DNA from: Pararhodobacter sp.
GTDB lineage: Bacteria; Pseudomonadota; Alphaproteobacteria; Rhodobacterales; Rhodobacteraceae
Length of the DNA stretch: 64,000 nucleotides
Assembly (NCBI RefSeq): GCF_034676545.1
Contig: NZ_JAUCBZ010000015.1
Location: 3,808,509-3,872,508, forward strand
Reading direction: 5' to 3'
Part shown: piece after piece, positions 43,270-53,518 of the stretch
Numbering within the stretch: the first letter of the stretch is position 1
Layout: each line of letters opens with the position of its first letter
Program-made: the position numbers and the translations under genes
Notes under the pieces: model-generated
What the model saw: the letters and a program-made list of their open reading frames with translations, nothing else
What the model was told of the DNA's origin: nothing
Database searches by the model: none

Positions 43270-44592
43270 TTATGGCAACAACGGTGACCATGACGGGTCC
43301 GACGCCGGGCCGGGTGTTGGTATGGTGCGCAGATTGCGCCCGGTGATATCGACCGACATCAGCATCGGATCGCCGCCCGCCTGTTCACGGGTGAACATGA
43401 TCACCCGGCCATTGGGCGACCATGTCGGGCCCTCATCGAGGAAACTCGCGGTCAGCAACCGCTCGTTCGAGCCATCGACCCGCATCACGCCGATATGAAA
43501 GCGGCCGTTGTGTTGTTTGGTAAACGCCACCAGATCGCCACGCGGCGACCAGACCGGTGTCGAATAGCGCCCCTGTCCCTGACTGATCCGCTGCGGCTCA
43601 CCGCCGGAAAGCGGCATGACATACAGTTGCGAATTGCCCGTGCGGTCGCTTTCGAACACCACGCGCGTGCCATCCGGCGAAAAGCTGGGAGCGGTGTCGA
43701 TCGAGGTGGTCTGCGTCAATTGCCAGCGCTGCCCGCTGGACAGGTTGAGCAAATACAGGTCCGTGGTGCCATTGACCGACATCGAATAGATCACCGTTTG
43801 CCCATCGGGCGCGAAGCGGGGCGCAAAGGTCATCTCGCCGGGTTGATCGCCGATGATCTGGCGGCGACGGCTGGCGACGTCCATCACATAGATGCGCGGA
43901 AAGCCGGTTTCGTAGCTGGTGAACAGGATCCGGTCGCCGGTGGGCGAAAAGCGCGGCGCAAAGGCCAGCGATGTGCCGTCGGTCAGGTACTGCGTATTCT
44001 CGCCGTCCTGATCCATGATCGCCACCTGCTTGCGCCGCGCGGTCCTGGAGCCTGATTCGGCGATGAACACCACCTGGCTGTCGAAATAGCCGCTTTCACC
44101 GGTCAGGCGTTGATAGACCTGATCCGAGACGCGGTGCGCCATGCGTCGCCAGGTGTCGGTGCTGCCGTCCAGTTGCAGACCGTCGCCCAATTGCTGACCC
44201 GACACGACATCGAACAGCCGGAATTTCACGGTGATCTGCCGCCCGTTGACCCGCACCGCGCCGGTGATCAGCGCGCGGGCATTGATCGCGCGCCAATCGG
44301 CAAACTGCACCGGGCTGTCAAAGCTGGTGATGCGCCCGACATGCGCGGTTGGCGGGATTTCCCGCAGCAGGCCGGTGCCCGACAGGTTGTTGGCGATCAC
44401 CCGTGCCAGGGATTGCGTGTATTGCCCGCCCGCGCCATTTTCCGGCACAAAATCCGGGATCGCGAAGGGCACGGGTTCGATCACGCCCTCGGTAATCTCG
44501 ATGCGCAGCGGGGTCTGGGCCAAGGCGACCTTGGGCGCGACGATCAGACCGGCCAAAAGGCCAAGCACGGGGCGGCGGGAAAATTGGGTCAT
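43270..44592 (-). CDS. tolB: Tol-Pal system beta-propeller protein TolB
   Basis: Periplasmic protein connecting TolA and Pal, 440 residues. Signal peptide with Tat-like SRRPVLG, predicted cut after ALA (25). The N-terminal domain is followed by six propeller blades with repeats such as ISFAPRFSPTGDRILFTSYETG, PSFSPDGTRVVFESDRTGNSQLYVMP and TPVWSPRGDLVAFTK. ATG overlaps the tolA stop (ATGA). Confidence 0.96.
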   Translation of the reverse strand: MTQFSRRPVLGLLAGLIVAPKVALAQTPLRIEITEGVIEPVPFAIPDFVPENGAGGQYTQSLARVIANNLSGTGLLREIPPTAHVGRITSFDSPVQFADWRAINARALITGAVRVNGRQITVKFRLFDVVSGQQLGDGLQLDGSTDTWRRMAHRVSDQVYQRLTGESGYFDSQVVFIAESGSRTARRKQVAIMDQDGENTQYLTDGTSLAFAPRFSPTGDRILFTSYETGFPRIYVMDVASRRRQIIGDQPGEMTFAPRFAPDGQTVIYSMSVNGTTDLYLLNLSSGQRWQLTQTTSIDTAPSFSPDGTRVVFESDRTGNSQLYVMPLSGGEPQRISQGQGRYSTPVWSPRGDLVAFTKQHNGRFHIGVMRVDGSNERLLTASFLDEGPTWSPNGRVIMFTREQAGGDPMLMSVDITGRNLRTIPTPGPASDPSWSPLLP

Positions 44593-45729
44593 CGTGTACT
44601 CATCCGTGCTGGGTTGAAGGTGATTTCGACCAGTCGCCACTGATCATACAAGTCCTGCGGCAATCCATACCCCTGTGTACCACATTGCACGATGGCCTGT
44701 CGCCCCGCGTCAAAAGCGGCTTGCTGCGCGGCGAACGATCCGCCATCGGCCGAAACCTGCCGGATCGTCGATTCTATGGGTCGCGAGTCGGACGTCATCT
44801 CGAAAGCAATGGTGATCACCACATTCAGGGCCTCACTCGACAGGATACCAACGTTCCAGCAGCTTTCAATATTGAGGCGCAGACCATCGACGACCGACGC
44901 CGACAGCGCGGCCGGTTCGTCCAGCGCCCCGGCCAAGGCCTCGGCCAAGGCGTTTTCGACGGCGCTGGCGGACGGGCCGGTGTTCGCCTCGGGGGCGGGC
45001 GTCGGCTGCAGCGCGGGCTGGGCCGCCGCCACGGGTTGCGGCGCGGGCGTTGGGGCCGGCGCGACGTCGGGTGTGGCGACGGGCGCCGCCGGGCGGCTGC
45101 GCGGGCGCAGGCTGACCTCGGGCGCGGTGGCGGTGCGCTGCGCGGGTTCGGTCTCGGACAGACGAGTCGCCTCGGTCACCGTTTCGGTGGCGGCCGCCTC
45201 GCGCTGGGTGGCCTCTTGTGCCTCGGGGGCTTCGACAATCGCGGTGCTGTCAGGGGCTGCGGCGGCTTGATCGACCGGGGCAATGGCAACGTCGGGCTCT
45301 GGCGTTGGTGCGGCTTGTGGGGCGACACGCTCTGCCGGGCGCTGCACGGGCGTCAAGCTGGCCTGCGGCGTGGTTTGCGGCGCGACAACCGCAGCCTGCG
45401 GCGGCTCTGGCACAGGGGCAGGCGCAACCGGCTCGGGCGGCGTGATCGGGGCCGGGGGGGTAACGGGCGCAGGCGGCGTGATCGGCGCGGGCTCAGGCGG
45501 CGTTACCGGTGCCGGTGCGGGTTCTGGTGCGGGGCCGGCGCGGGGCCGGCTGCGTCAACTCTGCGAAATCCTGCGCCGAAATCAGCGCCACCTCGGTCAC
45601 CTCCGGGATCATCGGATTTTCCGGCGACGAGAACAGGTCAAACAGCATCACCCACAGGATCAGCGCAATGTGCAGCCCCGCAGAGACCTTCTGTCCCGTA
45701 TTCCACTGAAGTTGCGCAATCGCCGCCAT
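44589..45729 (-). pseudogene. tolA: Tol-Pal protein TolA, frameshifted
   Basis: TolA spans the periplasm from TolQR to TolB/Pal. The first frame (ATG 45729) encodes the membrane helix (GLHIALILWVMLFDLF) and VALISAQDFAELTQPAP, then stops at 45493 in a basic out-of-frame tail. The other frame carries the Pro/Ala-rich stalk (PAPEPAPAPVTPPEPAP and similar) and the C-terminal domain SCWNVGILSSEALNVVITIAFEM to TGA 44589. The junction lies in a perfect tandem repeat of the 11-mer GCGGGGCCGGC (45529-45550). Loss of one base, or a third repeat unit, restores a protein of about 380 residues. TolA is important for envelope stability, so an error in the sequence is likely, but repeat-length variation is possible. 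Confidence 0.82.
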
Positions 45730-45735
45730 GTTCTG

Positions 45736-46212
45736 TTACCGACCCGTGTCGGCTCCAAACGCCGGGCCACCCGTATCCGTCACCAGACCGATATTGCGGA
45801 ACCCTCCGGCGTTCAGCGCCCCCATGATTTGAACCACACGCTCATAGGGAATCGCCCCGTCGGCACGCAGGAACACGCGGTCATCCTGCCGCTCGGCGGC
45901 GATGGCTTGCAAGCGGGGCAGCAAGTCATCGGCGGTGATCTCGGTGGTTTGCAGCATGATCAAGCCATCCGCCGTCAGGGTAATCGCCAGCGGTTCCTCT
46001 TGCTCGGACGGCAAGGCGCCGGCGGCGGTGCGCGGCAGTTCCACCGGAACCCCCACGGTCAGCATTGGCGCGGCCACCATGAAGATGATCAAGAGCACCA
46101 GCATCACGTCGACAAACGGCGTGACGTTGATGTCGGACATGCGCGCCGCATGGCCCCGTCTGCGACGCCGGGTGCCAGAGCTTGACTGTCTGCGGATTGC
46201 CTGCGCGCCCAT
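45736..46212 (-). CDS. tolR: Tol-Pal system protein TolR
   Basis: ExbD/TolR-family component of the proton-driven Tol motor, 158 residues. Basic N-terminus, a single membrane helix VDVMLVLLIIFMVAAPML carrying the key Asp (NVTPFVDVMLVLL), and a periplasmic domain ending in GALNAGGFRNIGLVTD. Lies 6 bases before tolA and 3 bases after tolQ. Confidence 0.96.
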   Translation of the reverse strand: MGAQAIRRQSSSGTRRRRRGHAARMSDINVTPFVDVMLVLLIIFMVAAPMLTVGVPVELPRTAAGALPSEQEEPLAITLTADGLIMLQTTEITADDLLPRLQAIAAERQDDRVFLRADGAIPYERVVQIMGALNAGGFRNIGLVTDTGGPAFGADTGR

Positions 46213-46215
46213 GAT

Positions 46216-46911
<696 letters not shown>

Positions 46912-47016
46912 GGGTCTTATGTCCTGCTCGTGGTCGGGGCGGCGTTTTCTGGCCGCCCTCATTTGCCCGGATTCTAACCGCTTTCCAAGACAAAGACTAA
47001 CAGAACCACGCGATTG

Positions 47017-47421
47017 TTACGGTTTTCCGCTGATCATGTCGGGAAAGTGAGCCAATTCCGGTGGCAAACGGCGCGGACGGCCCTGAAGTGACATGGCAAT
47101 CAGGGTCGCGCGGGCCTTGAAGACCAGAATTTCACCGCGCCAGACCTCTTGGTTCAACGTCACGCGGGCTTTGGTGGCGTGACTCGGGGTGGTGCGGATC
47201 TCGAGGCGATCATCGAGGCGGGCAGGCGCGAGGAAATCGGCCTCGATCCGGTGGACGGCAAAAACGGTGCCGTGTTCGCGCAGATCATTCTGATCGACGC
47301 CCAGCTTTCTCACCCAATCCGACCGGGCGCGCTCGATGAATTTCAGGTAGTTGGCGTGATAGACAATCCCGCCCATATCGGTGTCTTCGTAATAGACGGT
47401 GACCGGGAAATGATGCGTCAT
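47017..47421 (-). CDS. ybgC: acyl-CoA thioesterase YbgC
   Basis: Hotdog thioesterase always found at the head of tol-pal, 134 residues from ATG 47421. Family motif VYYEDTDMGGIVYHANYLKFIERARSDW with the catalytic Asp. No strong ribosome site is visible. The frame extends upstream without support. Role in phospholipid metabolism is known only in outline. Confidence 0.93.
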   Translation of the reverse strand: MTHHFPVTVYYEDTDMGGIVYHANYLKFIERARSDWVRKLGVDQNDLREHGTVFAVHRIEADFLAPARLDDRLEIRTTPSHATKARVTLNQEVWRGEILVFKARATLIAMSLQGRPRRLPPELAHFPDMISGKP

Positions 47422-47480
47422 GGCGGGCCTGTGGACTGCGAGAGGCCAGCATAAGAGACGCGACGGGCGGTGTCGTCCAG

Positions 47481-47519
47481 AAAATTTGAAACCCACAGCC
47501 CCTTTTCTGAAGCTGTGGG
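47481..47519 (-). terminator. intrinsic terminator after wrbA-like gene
   Basis: On the minus strand CCCACAGC and GCTGTGGG form an 8-bp stem with a 12-base loop, followed by TTTCAAATTTT. It separates the flavoprotein gene from ybgC-tol. Confidence 0.82.
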
Positions 47520-47596
47520 CAAACAGGGTGGTGTTGCGCACGGGGTCGCCTCTGATCACAGCCAGAGGGAACCCGTTCTGTGGCACGCCGGCGAAA

Positions 47597-48190
47597 TCAG
47601 CCCGCGATCTTGCCCGCCATGTCAACCAGACGCGCGGCCTGATGGCCGATCACCTTGCGGACGCTCTCGTCAAACGGCGCGCCCTGCGTGTGGCTGTAGC
47701 CATAGGGGTTGCCGGTCTTGAAGATTTCCGCATCAGTATAGCCCGGCGCCACGATCACCGCACCCCAGTGCATGAAGGTGGTATAGAGGCCAAGGATGGT
47801 TGCTTCTTGTCCGCCGTGCGCGGTTGATGCGCTGGTCATGGCGCTGACTGCCTTGTTGGCAAGCTTGCCCTGGCTCCAGAGCCCGCCCAGCGTGTCGATG
47901 AAGGCGCGCAACTGCGACGGGGCCGAGCCGTAGCGGGTCGGGGCCGAGAACAGATAGGCGTCTGCCCACAGAAGATCATCGTGGCTGACCTCGGGGATAT
48001 CGCTGGTTTTCTCAGCCTGCGCCTTCCAGGCGTCCTGCCCGTCAACCACGGCTTGCGGCGCGGTTTCGGTGACGCGCAGCAAGCGGACTTCGGCTCCGGC
48101 AGCGCGGGCAGCCTCGGCGGCGATTTCGGCCATCTGATGGTTGGTGCCGTAGGTTGAATAGAAGATGACGGCGAGTTTGGTTTTGGACAT
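47597..48190 (-). CDS. wrbA: NAD(P)H:quinone oxidoreductase, WrbA family
   Basis: FMN flavodoxin-like two-electron quinone reductase, 197 residues; GGAGCATCCC precedes the ATG. Motifs: FYSTYGTNHQMAEIAAEAARAAG (phosphate loop), FSAPTRYGSAPSQLRAFIDTLGGLW, SASTAHGGQEATILG and the C-terminal GNPYGYSHTQG. Thought to limit oxidative stress. Single gene with own terminator. Confidence 0.93.
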   Translation of the reverse strand: MSKTKLAVIFYSTYGTNHQMAEIAAEAARAAGAEVRLLRVTETAPQAVVDGQDAWKAQAEKTSDIPEVSHDDLLWADAYLFSAPTRYGSAPSQLRAFIDTLGGLWSQGKLANKAVSAMTSASTAHGGQEATILGLYTTFMHWGAVIVAPGYTDAEIFKTGNPYGYSHTQGAPFDESVRKVIGHQAARLVDMAGKIAG

Positions 48191-48294
48191 GGGATGCTCC
48201 TGTGAATGTTTGGCTCGTCGTATCAGGTTCCGCCCCGCTTGGCATCACGCACCCGCGCAAGGTTGGTGTGCGCTGGTGCGCATTGACGAGCGAT

Positions 48295-48624
48295 TCAGGG
48301 GACTTGCCAGGCGTCGACGATCCACGCGCGAAGTGCGGCGTCATCGAGGGACGCCACGAATCTGGCGTCGGCGGGGTCTTCGAGGTGGTAGAAAAAGACG
48401 ATGCGGGCGTTGTTGGCGTATGGGGCCCGGATATATTCGCCGTCCTCGGAGCCGGCGCCGCCGATGGTGGGGTGGAAACCGAGATCTCGAAGGGTGACGA
48501 TCAGCCGTTCGAGTTGGGATTCGTAGGCCGGGGAGAATCGCTCCCAGAGTTCGACGGGTTCGGGGCCGGACAATCCCCAGGCAAAGGGTTCGCGATCGCG
48601 TGGGCGGGGGAATGTGATGTCCAT
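48295..48624 (-). CDS. hypothetical protein (109 aa)
   Basis: Not recognised. Cytosolic, acidic-to-neutral protein, likely start ATG 48624. It reads MDITFPRPRDREPFAWGLSG, then YESQLERLIVTLRDLGFHP, YIRAPYANNARIVFFYHLEDPADARFVASLDD and a hydrophobic C-terminus AWIVDAWQVP. Codon use fits the chromosome. It lies upstream of wrbA on the same strand. A longer frame from 48732 is possible but has no ribosome site. Confidence 0.6.
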   Translation of the reverse strand: MDITFPRPRDREPFAWGLSGPEPVELWERFSPAYESQLERLIVTLRDLGFHPTIGGAGSEDGEYIRAPYANNARIVFFYHLEDPADARFVASLDDAALRAWIVDAWQVP

Positions 48625-49015
48625 GAAAAGTGATCCCGGTGGCATTGATTTTCTGTGCCGCAGATGGATTGCCGCGCTGGAAAGCTCAAGCTGTTTCGGG
48701 GCGGGCGGTGGTTGAAAGGGCCAATGTCCCACGGGGGGACAGGGTGTGAGACAAGGAAAATCAAGGGGTTGGCGTGCAGGATTCAGGGTTTGTTAAGGGT
48801 TTGGGGGGTGTGCGACGGTTGGGCGGTGGCGCACCTCAGGTCTAGACCGGAAAAACGATCAATGTAGAACTAGCGGTGTGCGGGCGCCTCACAGCAATTC
48901 ACAAAGAACTAGATTTCGATGGGTATGCGGTTTGGTTAAGCGTCAAGTGAAACGCGAGTATTGACCTTACAGGCCGACCATGTTGCGGTCGAATAGCATT
49001 AACGTTGGTGAACAG
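48625..49015. other. gap with falling GC before the DUF4238-type gene
   Basis: 391 bases with no convincing gene. From about 48850 on, GC drops clearly. GTGCG/CGCAC repeats near 48808-48838 may form a weak hairpin. The change in base composition marks the left edge of the AT-rich islet. Confidence 0.5.
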
Positions 49016-50044
49016 ATGTCCGGTCGAAATCAACATCATTTTTGGCAAGTCCTGCAACGAGGCTTCGGCACTGAGCGAAAACCCAAATACACGACAGTGT
49101 TTGTGTATCATGAGAACACACCGCCTTTCCAAGTTGGCACACGGAACTTTGGGGCAGAACGGGATTTTTTCGACTTTTCGCCAGGGTCCGGTGCGGATTC
49201 ACTGATTACGAGCGTCGAAAACAGGCTTCAGGGTCTAGTGAAGTATTTTCAGAATGGAGGTCAGGTGACCGCCGGCCACACTATTGAGATTTCTGAGCTT
49301 ATTACCCACCTAGAAACAAGAACAAAATTTCTTCGACAACATCTGGCAGAGACTGTTTCGGATCTTTTGGGGGATCTCAAATTCTGGTTTTCAGATCCAA
49401 GATTGATAAAGAAGTTCATGAAAAAGTACGCAACAGACAATCCTGATGAAATCAACACCCTACTTGCGCCACACATCCAAGATATAGGCACACGTACAGC
49501 ACTCACAGCTTTCATCATCGACAATTTCGATATGCTGGATGCCGGTTCATATCAATTTGCGGCGAATGATTCGACACAGCCAATGAATGCAATTGCAGAC
49601 AGCATATTCGAATTCGCAAAACAGGGTCATATAAAGGCGATACTGAACACGAAACCAGACAGCGCACGACAGAATCGGTATTTGAGTTTGAAATACCGTT
49701 TGCAAACTGGCTTCAGTGGAAATCTAATTTGCCCCGATACTATGGTCGCATTCCTGACAGACCGAAAACCAAAGCCATTCTTAGATAAGGCTGATCGGCT
49801 CGAAGCAGTGTGGGTTCCACTCTCAGCTGATCTGATGCTGATCGGCGAACCCAGTACGAAAGTGGACCGAACCTCCCGTGAAATTCTGCGCATTTTGGCT
49901 AGTACTTCTTATCAAGCCTTTATCGCAAATTCAGATACTCCCGACTTCCGCAAGCTGTCGTCGCGCATTGGGAAGAATGCCCATGTTGTCACGAATACAG
50001 AAATAGCGGCACTTAAGCGAGATATTCTTGCAGGATTGTCTTGA
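49016..50044 (+). CDS. DUF4238-like protein, AT-rich orphan
   Basis: Unknown protein of 342 residues (ATG 49016; ATG 48980 would add 12). The N-terminus NQHHFWQVLQRGFGT, TVFVYHENTPPFQVGTRNFGAERDFFDF and the C-terminal WVPLSADLMLIGEP match the layout of DUF4238 proteins, which lack a known activity. The middle is helical (residues about 80-260), with no signal peptide. Codon use is AT-rich (near 45% GC), unlike its neighbours, which suggests recent acquisition. It stands alone, convergent with the decarboxylase gene. Confidence 0.8.
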   Translation: MSGRNQHHFWQVLQRGFGTERKPKYTTVFVYHENTPPFQVGTRNFGAERDFFDFSPGSGADSLITSVENRLQGLVKYFQNGGQVTAGHTIEISELITHLETRTKFLRQHLAETVSDLLGDLKFWFSDPRLIKKFMKKYATDNPDEINTLLAPHIQDIGTRTALTAFIIDNFDMLDAGSYQFAANDSTQPMNAIADSIFEFAKQGHIKAILNTKPDSARQNRYLSLKYRLQTGFSGNLICPDTMVAFLTDRKPKPFLDKADRLEAVWVPLSADLMLIGEPSTKVDRTSREILRILASTSYQAFIANSDTPDFRKLSSRIGKNAHVVTNTEIAALKRDILAGLS

Positions 50045-50142
50045 TCTGGGACTTTGTTCTAGAATATGCGCCATTTAGCGAGCTGGCCGGAATCCGGTTA
50101 GCCCTTCATCGCGCCCTTGAGAAAAGAGCGAGCGTAACCGGC

Positions 50143-50169
50143 TGGCGCGCCGATTATCCCGGCGCGCCA
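50143..50169. terminator. hairpin between convergent genes
   Basis: TGGCGCGCC and GGCGCGCCA form a 9-bp stem with a 9-base loop, between the DUF4238-type gene and the decarboxylase. No T-run on either side, so it is a possible shared terminator only. Confidence 0.5.
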
Positions 50170-50176
50170 TGGTTCA

Positions 50177-52468
50177 TCAAACCTTCACGCAATCTGCATA
50201 GTGTCGGATCACGCCGTTTTCATCCGGTTCTTGCACGAGGCCGTGGATGTCGGTCTCGAAGCCGGGGCATTCGCGGGCGAAGTCGCGGTTGAATTTGAGG
50301 TATTCGACAATCTTCTTGTTGAACACCTCGCCGGGGATCAGCAGCGGGATGCCGGGCGGGTACGGCGTCACGAGGCTGGTGGTGATGCGGCCCTCCAGCT
50401 CGTCAATCGGCACGCGCTGGGTGGTGCGGTGGGCGATATGCGCATAGGCGTCGGCGGGTTTCATCGCCGGGGTCAGGTCGCTGAGGTACATATCGGTGGA
50501 CAGGATCGCCACGTCATATTTGGCGTACATCGTGTGCACATGCTCGCACAGATCGCGCAGGCCCATCTGCTCGTAGCGGGGTTGTTTCGCGCAGAATTCG
50601 GGCATGACGCGCCACATCGGCTGGTTCTTGTCGTAATCGTCCTTGAACTGCTGCAAGGCCGTGAGCAGCGAGTTCCAGCGGCCCTTGGTGATGCCGATGG
50701 TGAACAGGATGAAGAAACTGTAAAGGCCGGTTTTCTCGACCACGACACCGTTTTCGGCCAGATATTTGGTGACGATTGACGCCGGAATGCCGGTGCCCTC
50801 GAAGCGGCCATCGAGGTTGAGGCCCGGCGTGATGATCGTCGCCTTGATCGGATCGAGCATGTTGAAGCCGGGCGCCATGTCGCCAAAGCCGTGCCACGAA
50901 TCCTCGCCGTCGGCCTTTTGCACGCCGTCCGCGTCGGTGCGCCGCAGCACCCAGTCCTTGGCGCGGCCGATGCCTTCGTCCTCCAGCGCCTCGGGCCCCC
51001 AGACCTGGAACCACCAGTCGTCCTGGCCGTATTCGTCATCGACCTTGCGCATGGCACGGCGAAAATCGAGCGCCTCGAGGATGCTTTCCTCGACCAGCGC
51101 GGTGCCGCCGGGCGGTTCCATCATCGCCGCCGCCACATCGCAACTGGCGATGATGCTGTATTGCGGGCTGGTCGAGGTGTGCATCAGGTAGGCTTCGTTG
51201 AACAGGTGGCGATCCAGCTTGGTGGTCTGGCTGTCCTGCACCAGAACGTGGCTGGCCTGGCTGATCCCGGCCAGAAGTTTGTGAATGGATTGCGTGGCGT
51301 AGGTCACCGACTGGCGCGGGCGTTCGCGTTTCAGGCCCATGCTGTGGAAGTTGCCATAGAAGGGGTGGAACGAGGCATGGGGGATCCAGGCCTCGTCGAA
51401 ATGCAGGTTCTCGATATAGCCGTCGAGCGCGTCCTTGATGGTCTCGGTGTTGTAGAGCACGCCGTCATAGGTGGATTGCGTGAGCGTCAGGATGCGCGGC
51501 TGCACGGTTTCGGGGTCGACCCCGGCCAGCAGCGGGTTGGCGGCGATCTTGGCCTTGATGGATTCAATGTCGAACTCGCTGCGCGGAATTGGGCCGATGA
51601 TGCCGTAGTGGTTGCGCGTCGGTTTCAGGAACACCGGGATCGCGCCGGTCATGATGATCGCGTGCAGGATGGATTTGTGACAGTTGCGGTCAACGACCAC
51701 CACGTCGCCGGGGGCCACGGTGTGATGCCAGACGATCTTGTTCGAGGTCGAGGTGCCGTTGGTGACGAAAAAGCAGTGATCGGCGTTGAAGATGCGCGCG
51801 GCGTTGCGCTCGGAGGCGCCGATGGCGCCGTTGTGGTCGAGCAATTGGCCCAGTTCCTCGACCGAGTTGCAGACATCGGCGCGCAGCATGTTCTCGCCGT
51901 AGAACTGGTGGTACATCTGGCCGATCGGGCTTTTGAGGAAGGCCACACCGCCGGAATGGCCGGGGCAGTGCCAGGAATACGAGCCATCCTCGGCGTAATC
52001 CAGGAGCGCCTTGAAGAACGGCGGCTGGATGCCTTCGAGATAGCGGTTGGCCTCGCGCAGGATGTGGCGGGCGACAAATTCGGGCGTATCCTCGAACATG
52101 TGGATGAAGCCGTGCAGCTCGCGCAGGATGTCGTTGGGCAGGTGGCGGCTGGTCTTGGTCTCGCCGTAGATGTAGATCGGCACGTCGGCGTTCTTCCAGC
52201 GCACTTCCTCGATGAAATTGCGCAGGTTGATGACGGCCTGCGGCGTATCGGGGCCGGTGCCGAATTCCTCGTCGTCGATGGACAGCACAAAGGCACTGGC
52301 GCGCGATTGCTGCTGGGCGAATTGCGACAGGTCGCCGTAGCTGGTGACGCCCAGAACCTCGCAGCCGGCGGCCTCGATGGCGTCTGCCAGGGCGCGGATG
52401 CCCAGACCGGACGAATTGTCAGAGCGGAAATCTTCGTCGATGATGACGATGGGGAAACGGAACTTCAT
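50177..52468 (-). CDS. Arg/Lys/Orn decarboxylase (PLP fold type I)
   Basis: Large inducible-type amino acid decarboxylase, 763 residues; AAAGGAG precedes the ATG. N-terminal wing/receiver-like domain (1-130), PLP core with SWHCPGHSGGVAFLKSP, FVTNGTSTSNKIVWH, FDEAWIPHASFHPFY and the PLP lysine Lys397 in ATQSIHKLLAG, and C-terminal domain with PYPPGIPLLIPGE. Product would be agmatine, cadaverine or putrescine; I cannot fix the substrate. No antiporter gene lies alongside, so acid resistance is not shown. Polyamine synthesis is an alternative role. Confidence 0.9.
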   Translation of the reverse strand: MKFRFPIVIIDEDFRSDNSSGLGIRALADAIEAAGCEVLGVTSYGDLSQFAQQQSRASAFVLSIDDEEFGTGPDTPQAVINLRNFIEEVRWKNADVPIYIYGETKTSRHLPNDILRELHGFIHMFEDTPEFVARHILREANRYLEGIQPPFFKALLDYAEDGSYSWHCPGHSGGVAFLKSPIGQMYHQFYGENMLRADVCNSVEELGQLLDHNGAIGASERNAARIFNADHCFFVTNGTSTSNKIVWHHTVAPGDVVVVDRNCHKSILHAIIMTGAIPVFLKPTRNHYGIIGPIPRSEFDIESIKAKIAANPLLAGVDPETVQPRILTLTQSTYDGVLYNTETIKDALDGYIENLHFDEAWIPHASFHPFYGNFHSMGLKRERPRQSVTYATQSIHKLLAGISQASHVLVQDSQTTKLDRHLFNEAYLMHTSTSPQYSIIASCDVAAAMMEPPGGTALVEESILEALDFRRAMRKVDDEYGQDDWWFQVWGPEALEDEGIGRAKDWVLRRTDADGVQKADGEDSWHGFGDMAPGFNMLDPIKATIITPGLNLDGRFEGTGIPASIVTKYLAENGVVVEKTGLYSFFILFTIGITKGRWNSLLTALQQFKDDYDKNQPMWRVMPEFCAKQPRYEQMGLRDLCEHVHTMYAKYDVAILSTDMYLSDLTPAMKPADAYAHIAHRTTQRVPIDELEGRITTSLVTPYPPGIPLLIPGEVFNKKIVEYLKFNRDFARECPGFETDIHGLVQEPDENGVIRHYADCVKV

Positions 52469-52615
52469 GAAGTTCTCCTTTCAGGCATGGCCGACGCTAC
52501 GCCGTCGCTTCGCAGGGGATAAGTGGCGTTGCGGGCAGAGTCGGCCGGATAAATTCTGTTGTGGTTGTTTCTGTCAGCGCCCCCATAGTCAAGGACCACC
52601 GAGGCGGCGGGGTGG

Positions 52616-53050
52616 CTACCCCTGCGCGCTGTGGTATCCGTCGCGCCCAGGCTCGGCCGGATCGCTGGAAAACAGCGCGATCTTGTTGCCTTGCGGGTCG
52701 CGCAGGTAGCCCCCATAAAACTGCGGCCCATAGGCGGCCCGAAATCCGGGCTGACCCTCGTCATGGCCGCCCGCGGCAAGAGCCGCGGCGTGCAGGGCCC
52801 GAACCTGACGTTGACTGCGGGCCTCGAAGGCGACCATGGCACCGTTCCCCGCCGAGGCCGGACGCCCATCAAAGGTGGGTTTGACGTAGAAATCCGGCAG
52901 CGCGACGGCTTGCCCCGGCGGCAGGGGCAAAGAATAGCTCAGACCCTCGGGCCCCTCGGTCAGCCCATAGCCAAGCGCCGGCAGGAACGCGGCATAGAAC
53001 CGTTTTGCACGCGCGATATCATCAGCGCCGACCGTGACATAGGCAATCAT
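52616..53050 (-). CDS. VOC-family (glyoxalase-like) protein
   Basis: Vicinal-oxygen-chelate fold protein of 144 residues. Typical pattern: MIAYVTVGADDIARAKRFYAAFLPALGYGL, GNGAMVAFEARSQRQVRALHAAALAAGG and YGGYLRDPQGNKIALF. Metal site and substrate unclear. Stands alone; 147 bases separate it from the decarboxylase gene. Confidence 0.82.
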   Translation of the reverse strand: MIAYVTVGADDIARAKRFYAAFLPALGYGLTEGPEGLSYSLPLPPGQAVALPDFYVKPTFDGRPASAGNGAMVAFEARSQRQVRALHAAALAAGGHDEGQPGFRAAYGPQFYGGYLRDPQGNKIALFSSDPAEPGRDGYHSAQG

Positions 53051-53194
53051 GCCGCAAGATCCTTTCTGAAAATCCGGATTGTTCCGGCGCCTTTGCGGTC
53101 GCAGGGTGGATCAACAGGCCAAGCGCCTCAAGAACGGAGAGGGCCGGACACGAGTGCGCCTTTTGGCGATGCGCGGTCAAAGCGCCGGGTAGGC

Positions 53195-53518
53195 TTAATA
53201 ACTCACCAAAGCGGCCCCGGTGATGACAAAGCCCGCACCCATCCATTCCCGGCTGGAGAGACCTTCGCCAACCCAATAGGCATAGGCAAAGACCAACAGG
53301 GACTCGGTTGCGATGATGGCAACATAGGCCATTCCCAGATCAACTTTGCGCAGCAAGGCGATTTCGGCAAGAACCGTGATGATCAGCACCATTGCCAGCA
53401 TCACGGGCAGGATCAAATTTGACTGGTCAGAGAGGGTTTTCATCAAGACCGTGGCCAGTCCGTACCCCAATGCGGCCACGATTGTCAGCACGGTTTTATC
53501 GCCCAATATCAACTGCAT
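53195..53518 (-). CDS. SMR-like small membrane protein
   Basis: Four-helix membrane protein of 107 residues with the layout of small multidrug resistance proteins: ALGYGLATVLMKTL, LDLGMAYVAIIATESLLVFAYAYWVGEGLSSREWMGAGFVITGAAL. The membrane Glu used by EmrE for proton/drug binding (helix 1) is missing here, so function may differ. AAGGAC precedes the ATG. Monocistronic as far as seen. Confidence 0.65.
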   Translation of the reverse strand: MQLILGDKTVLTIVAALGYGLATVLMKTLSDQSNLILPVMLAMVLIITVLAEIALLRKVDLGMAYVAIIATESLLVFAYAYWVGEGLSSREWMGAGFVITGAALVSY

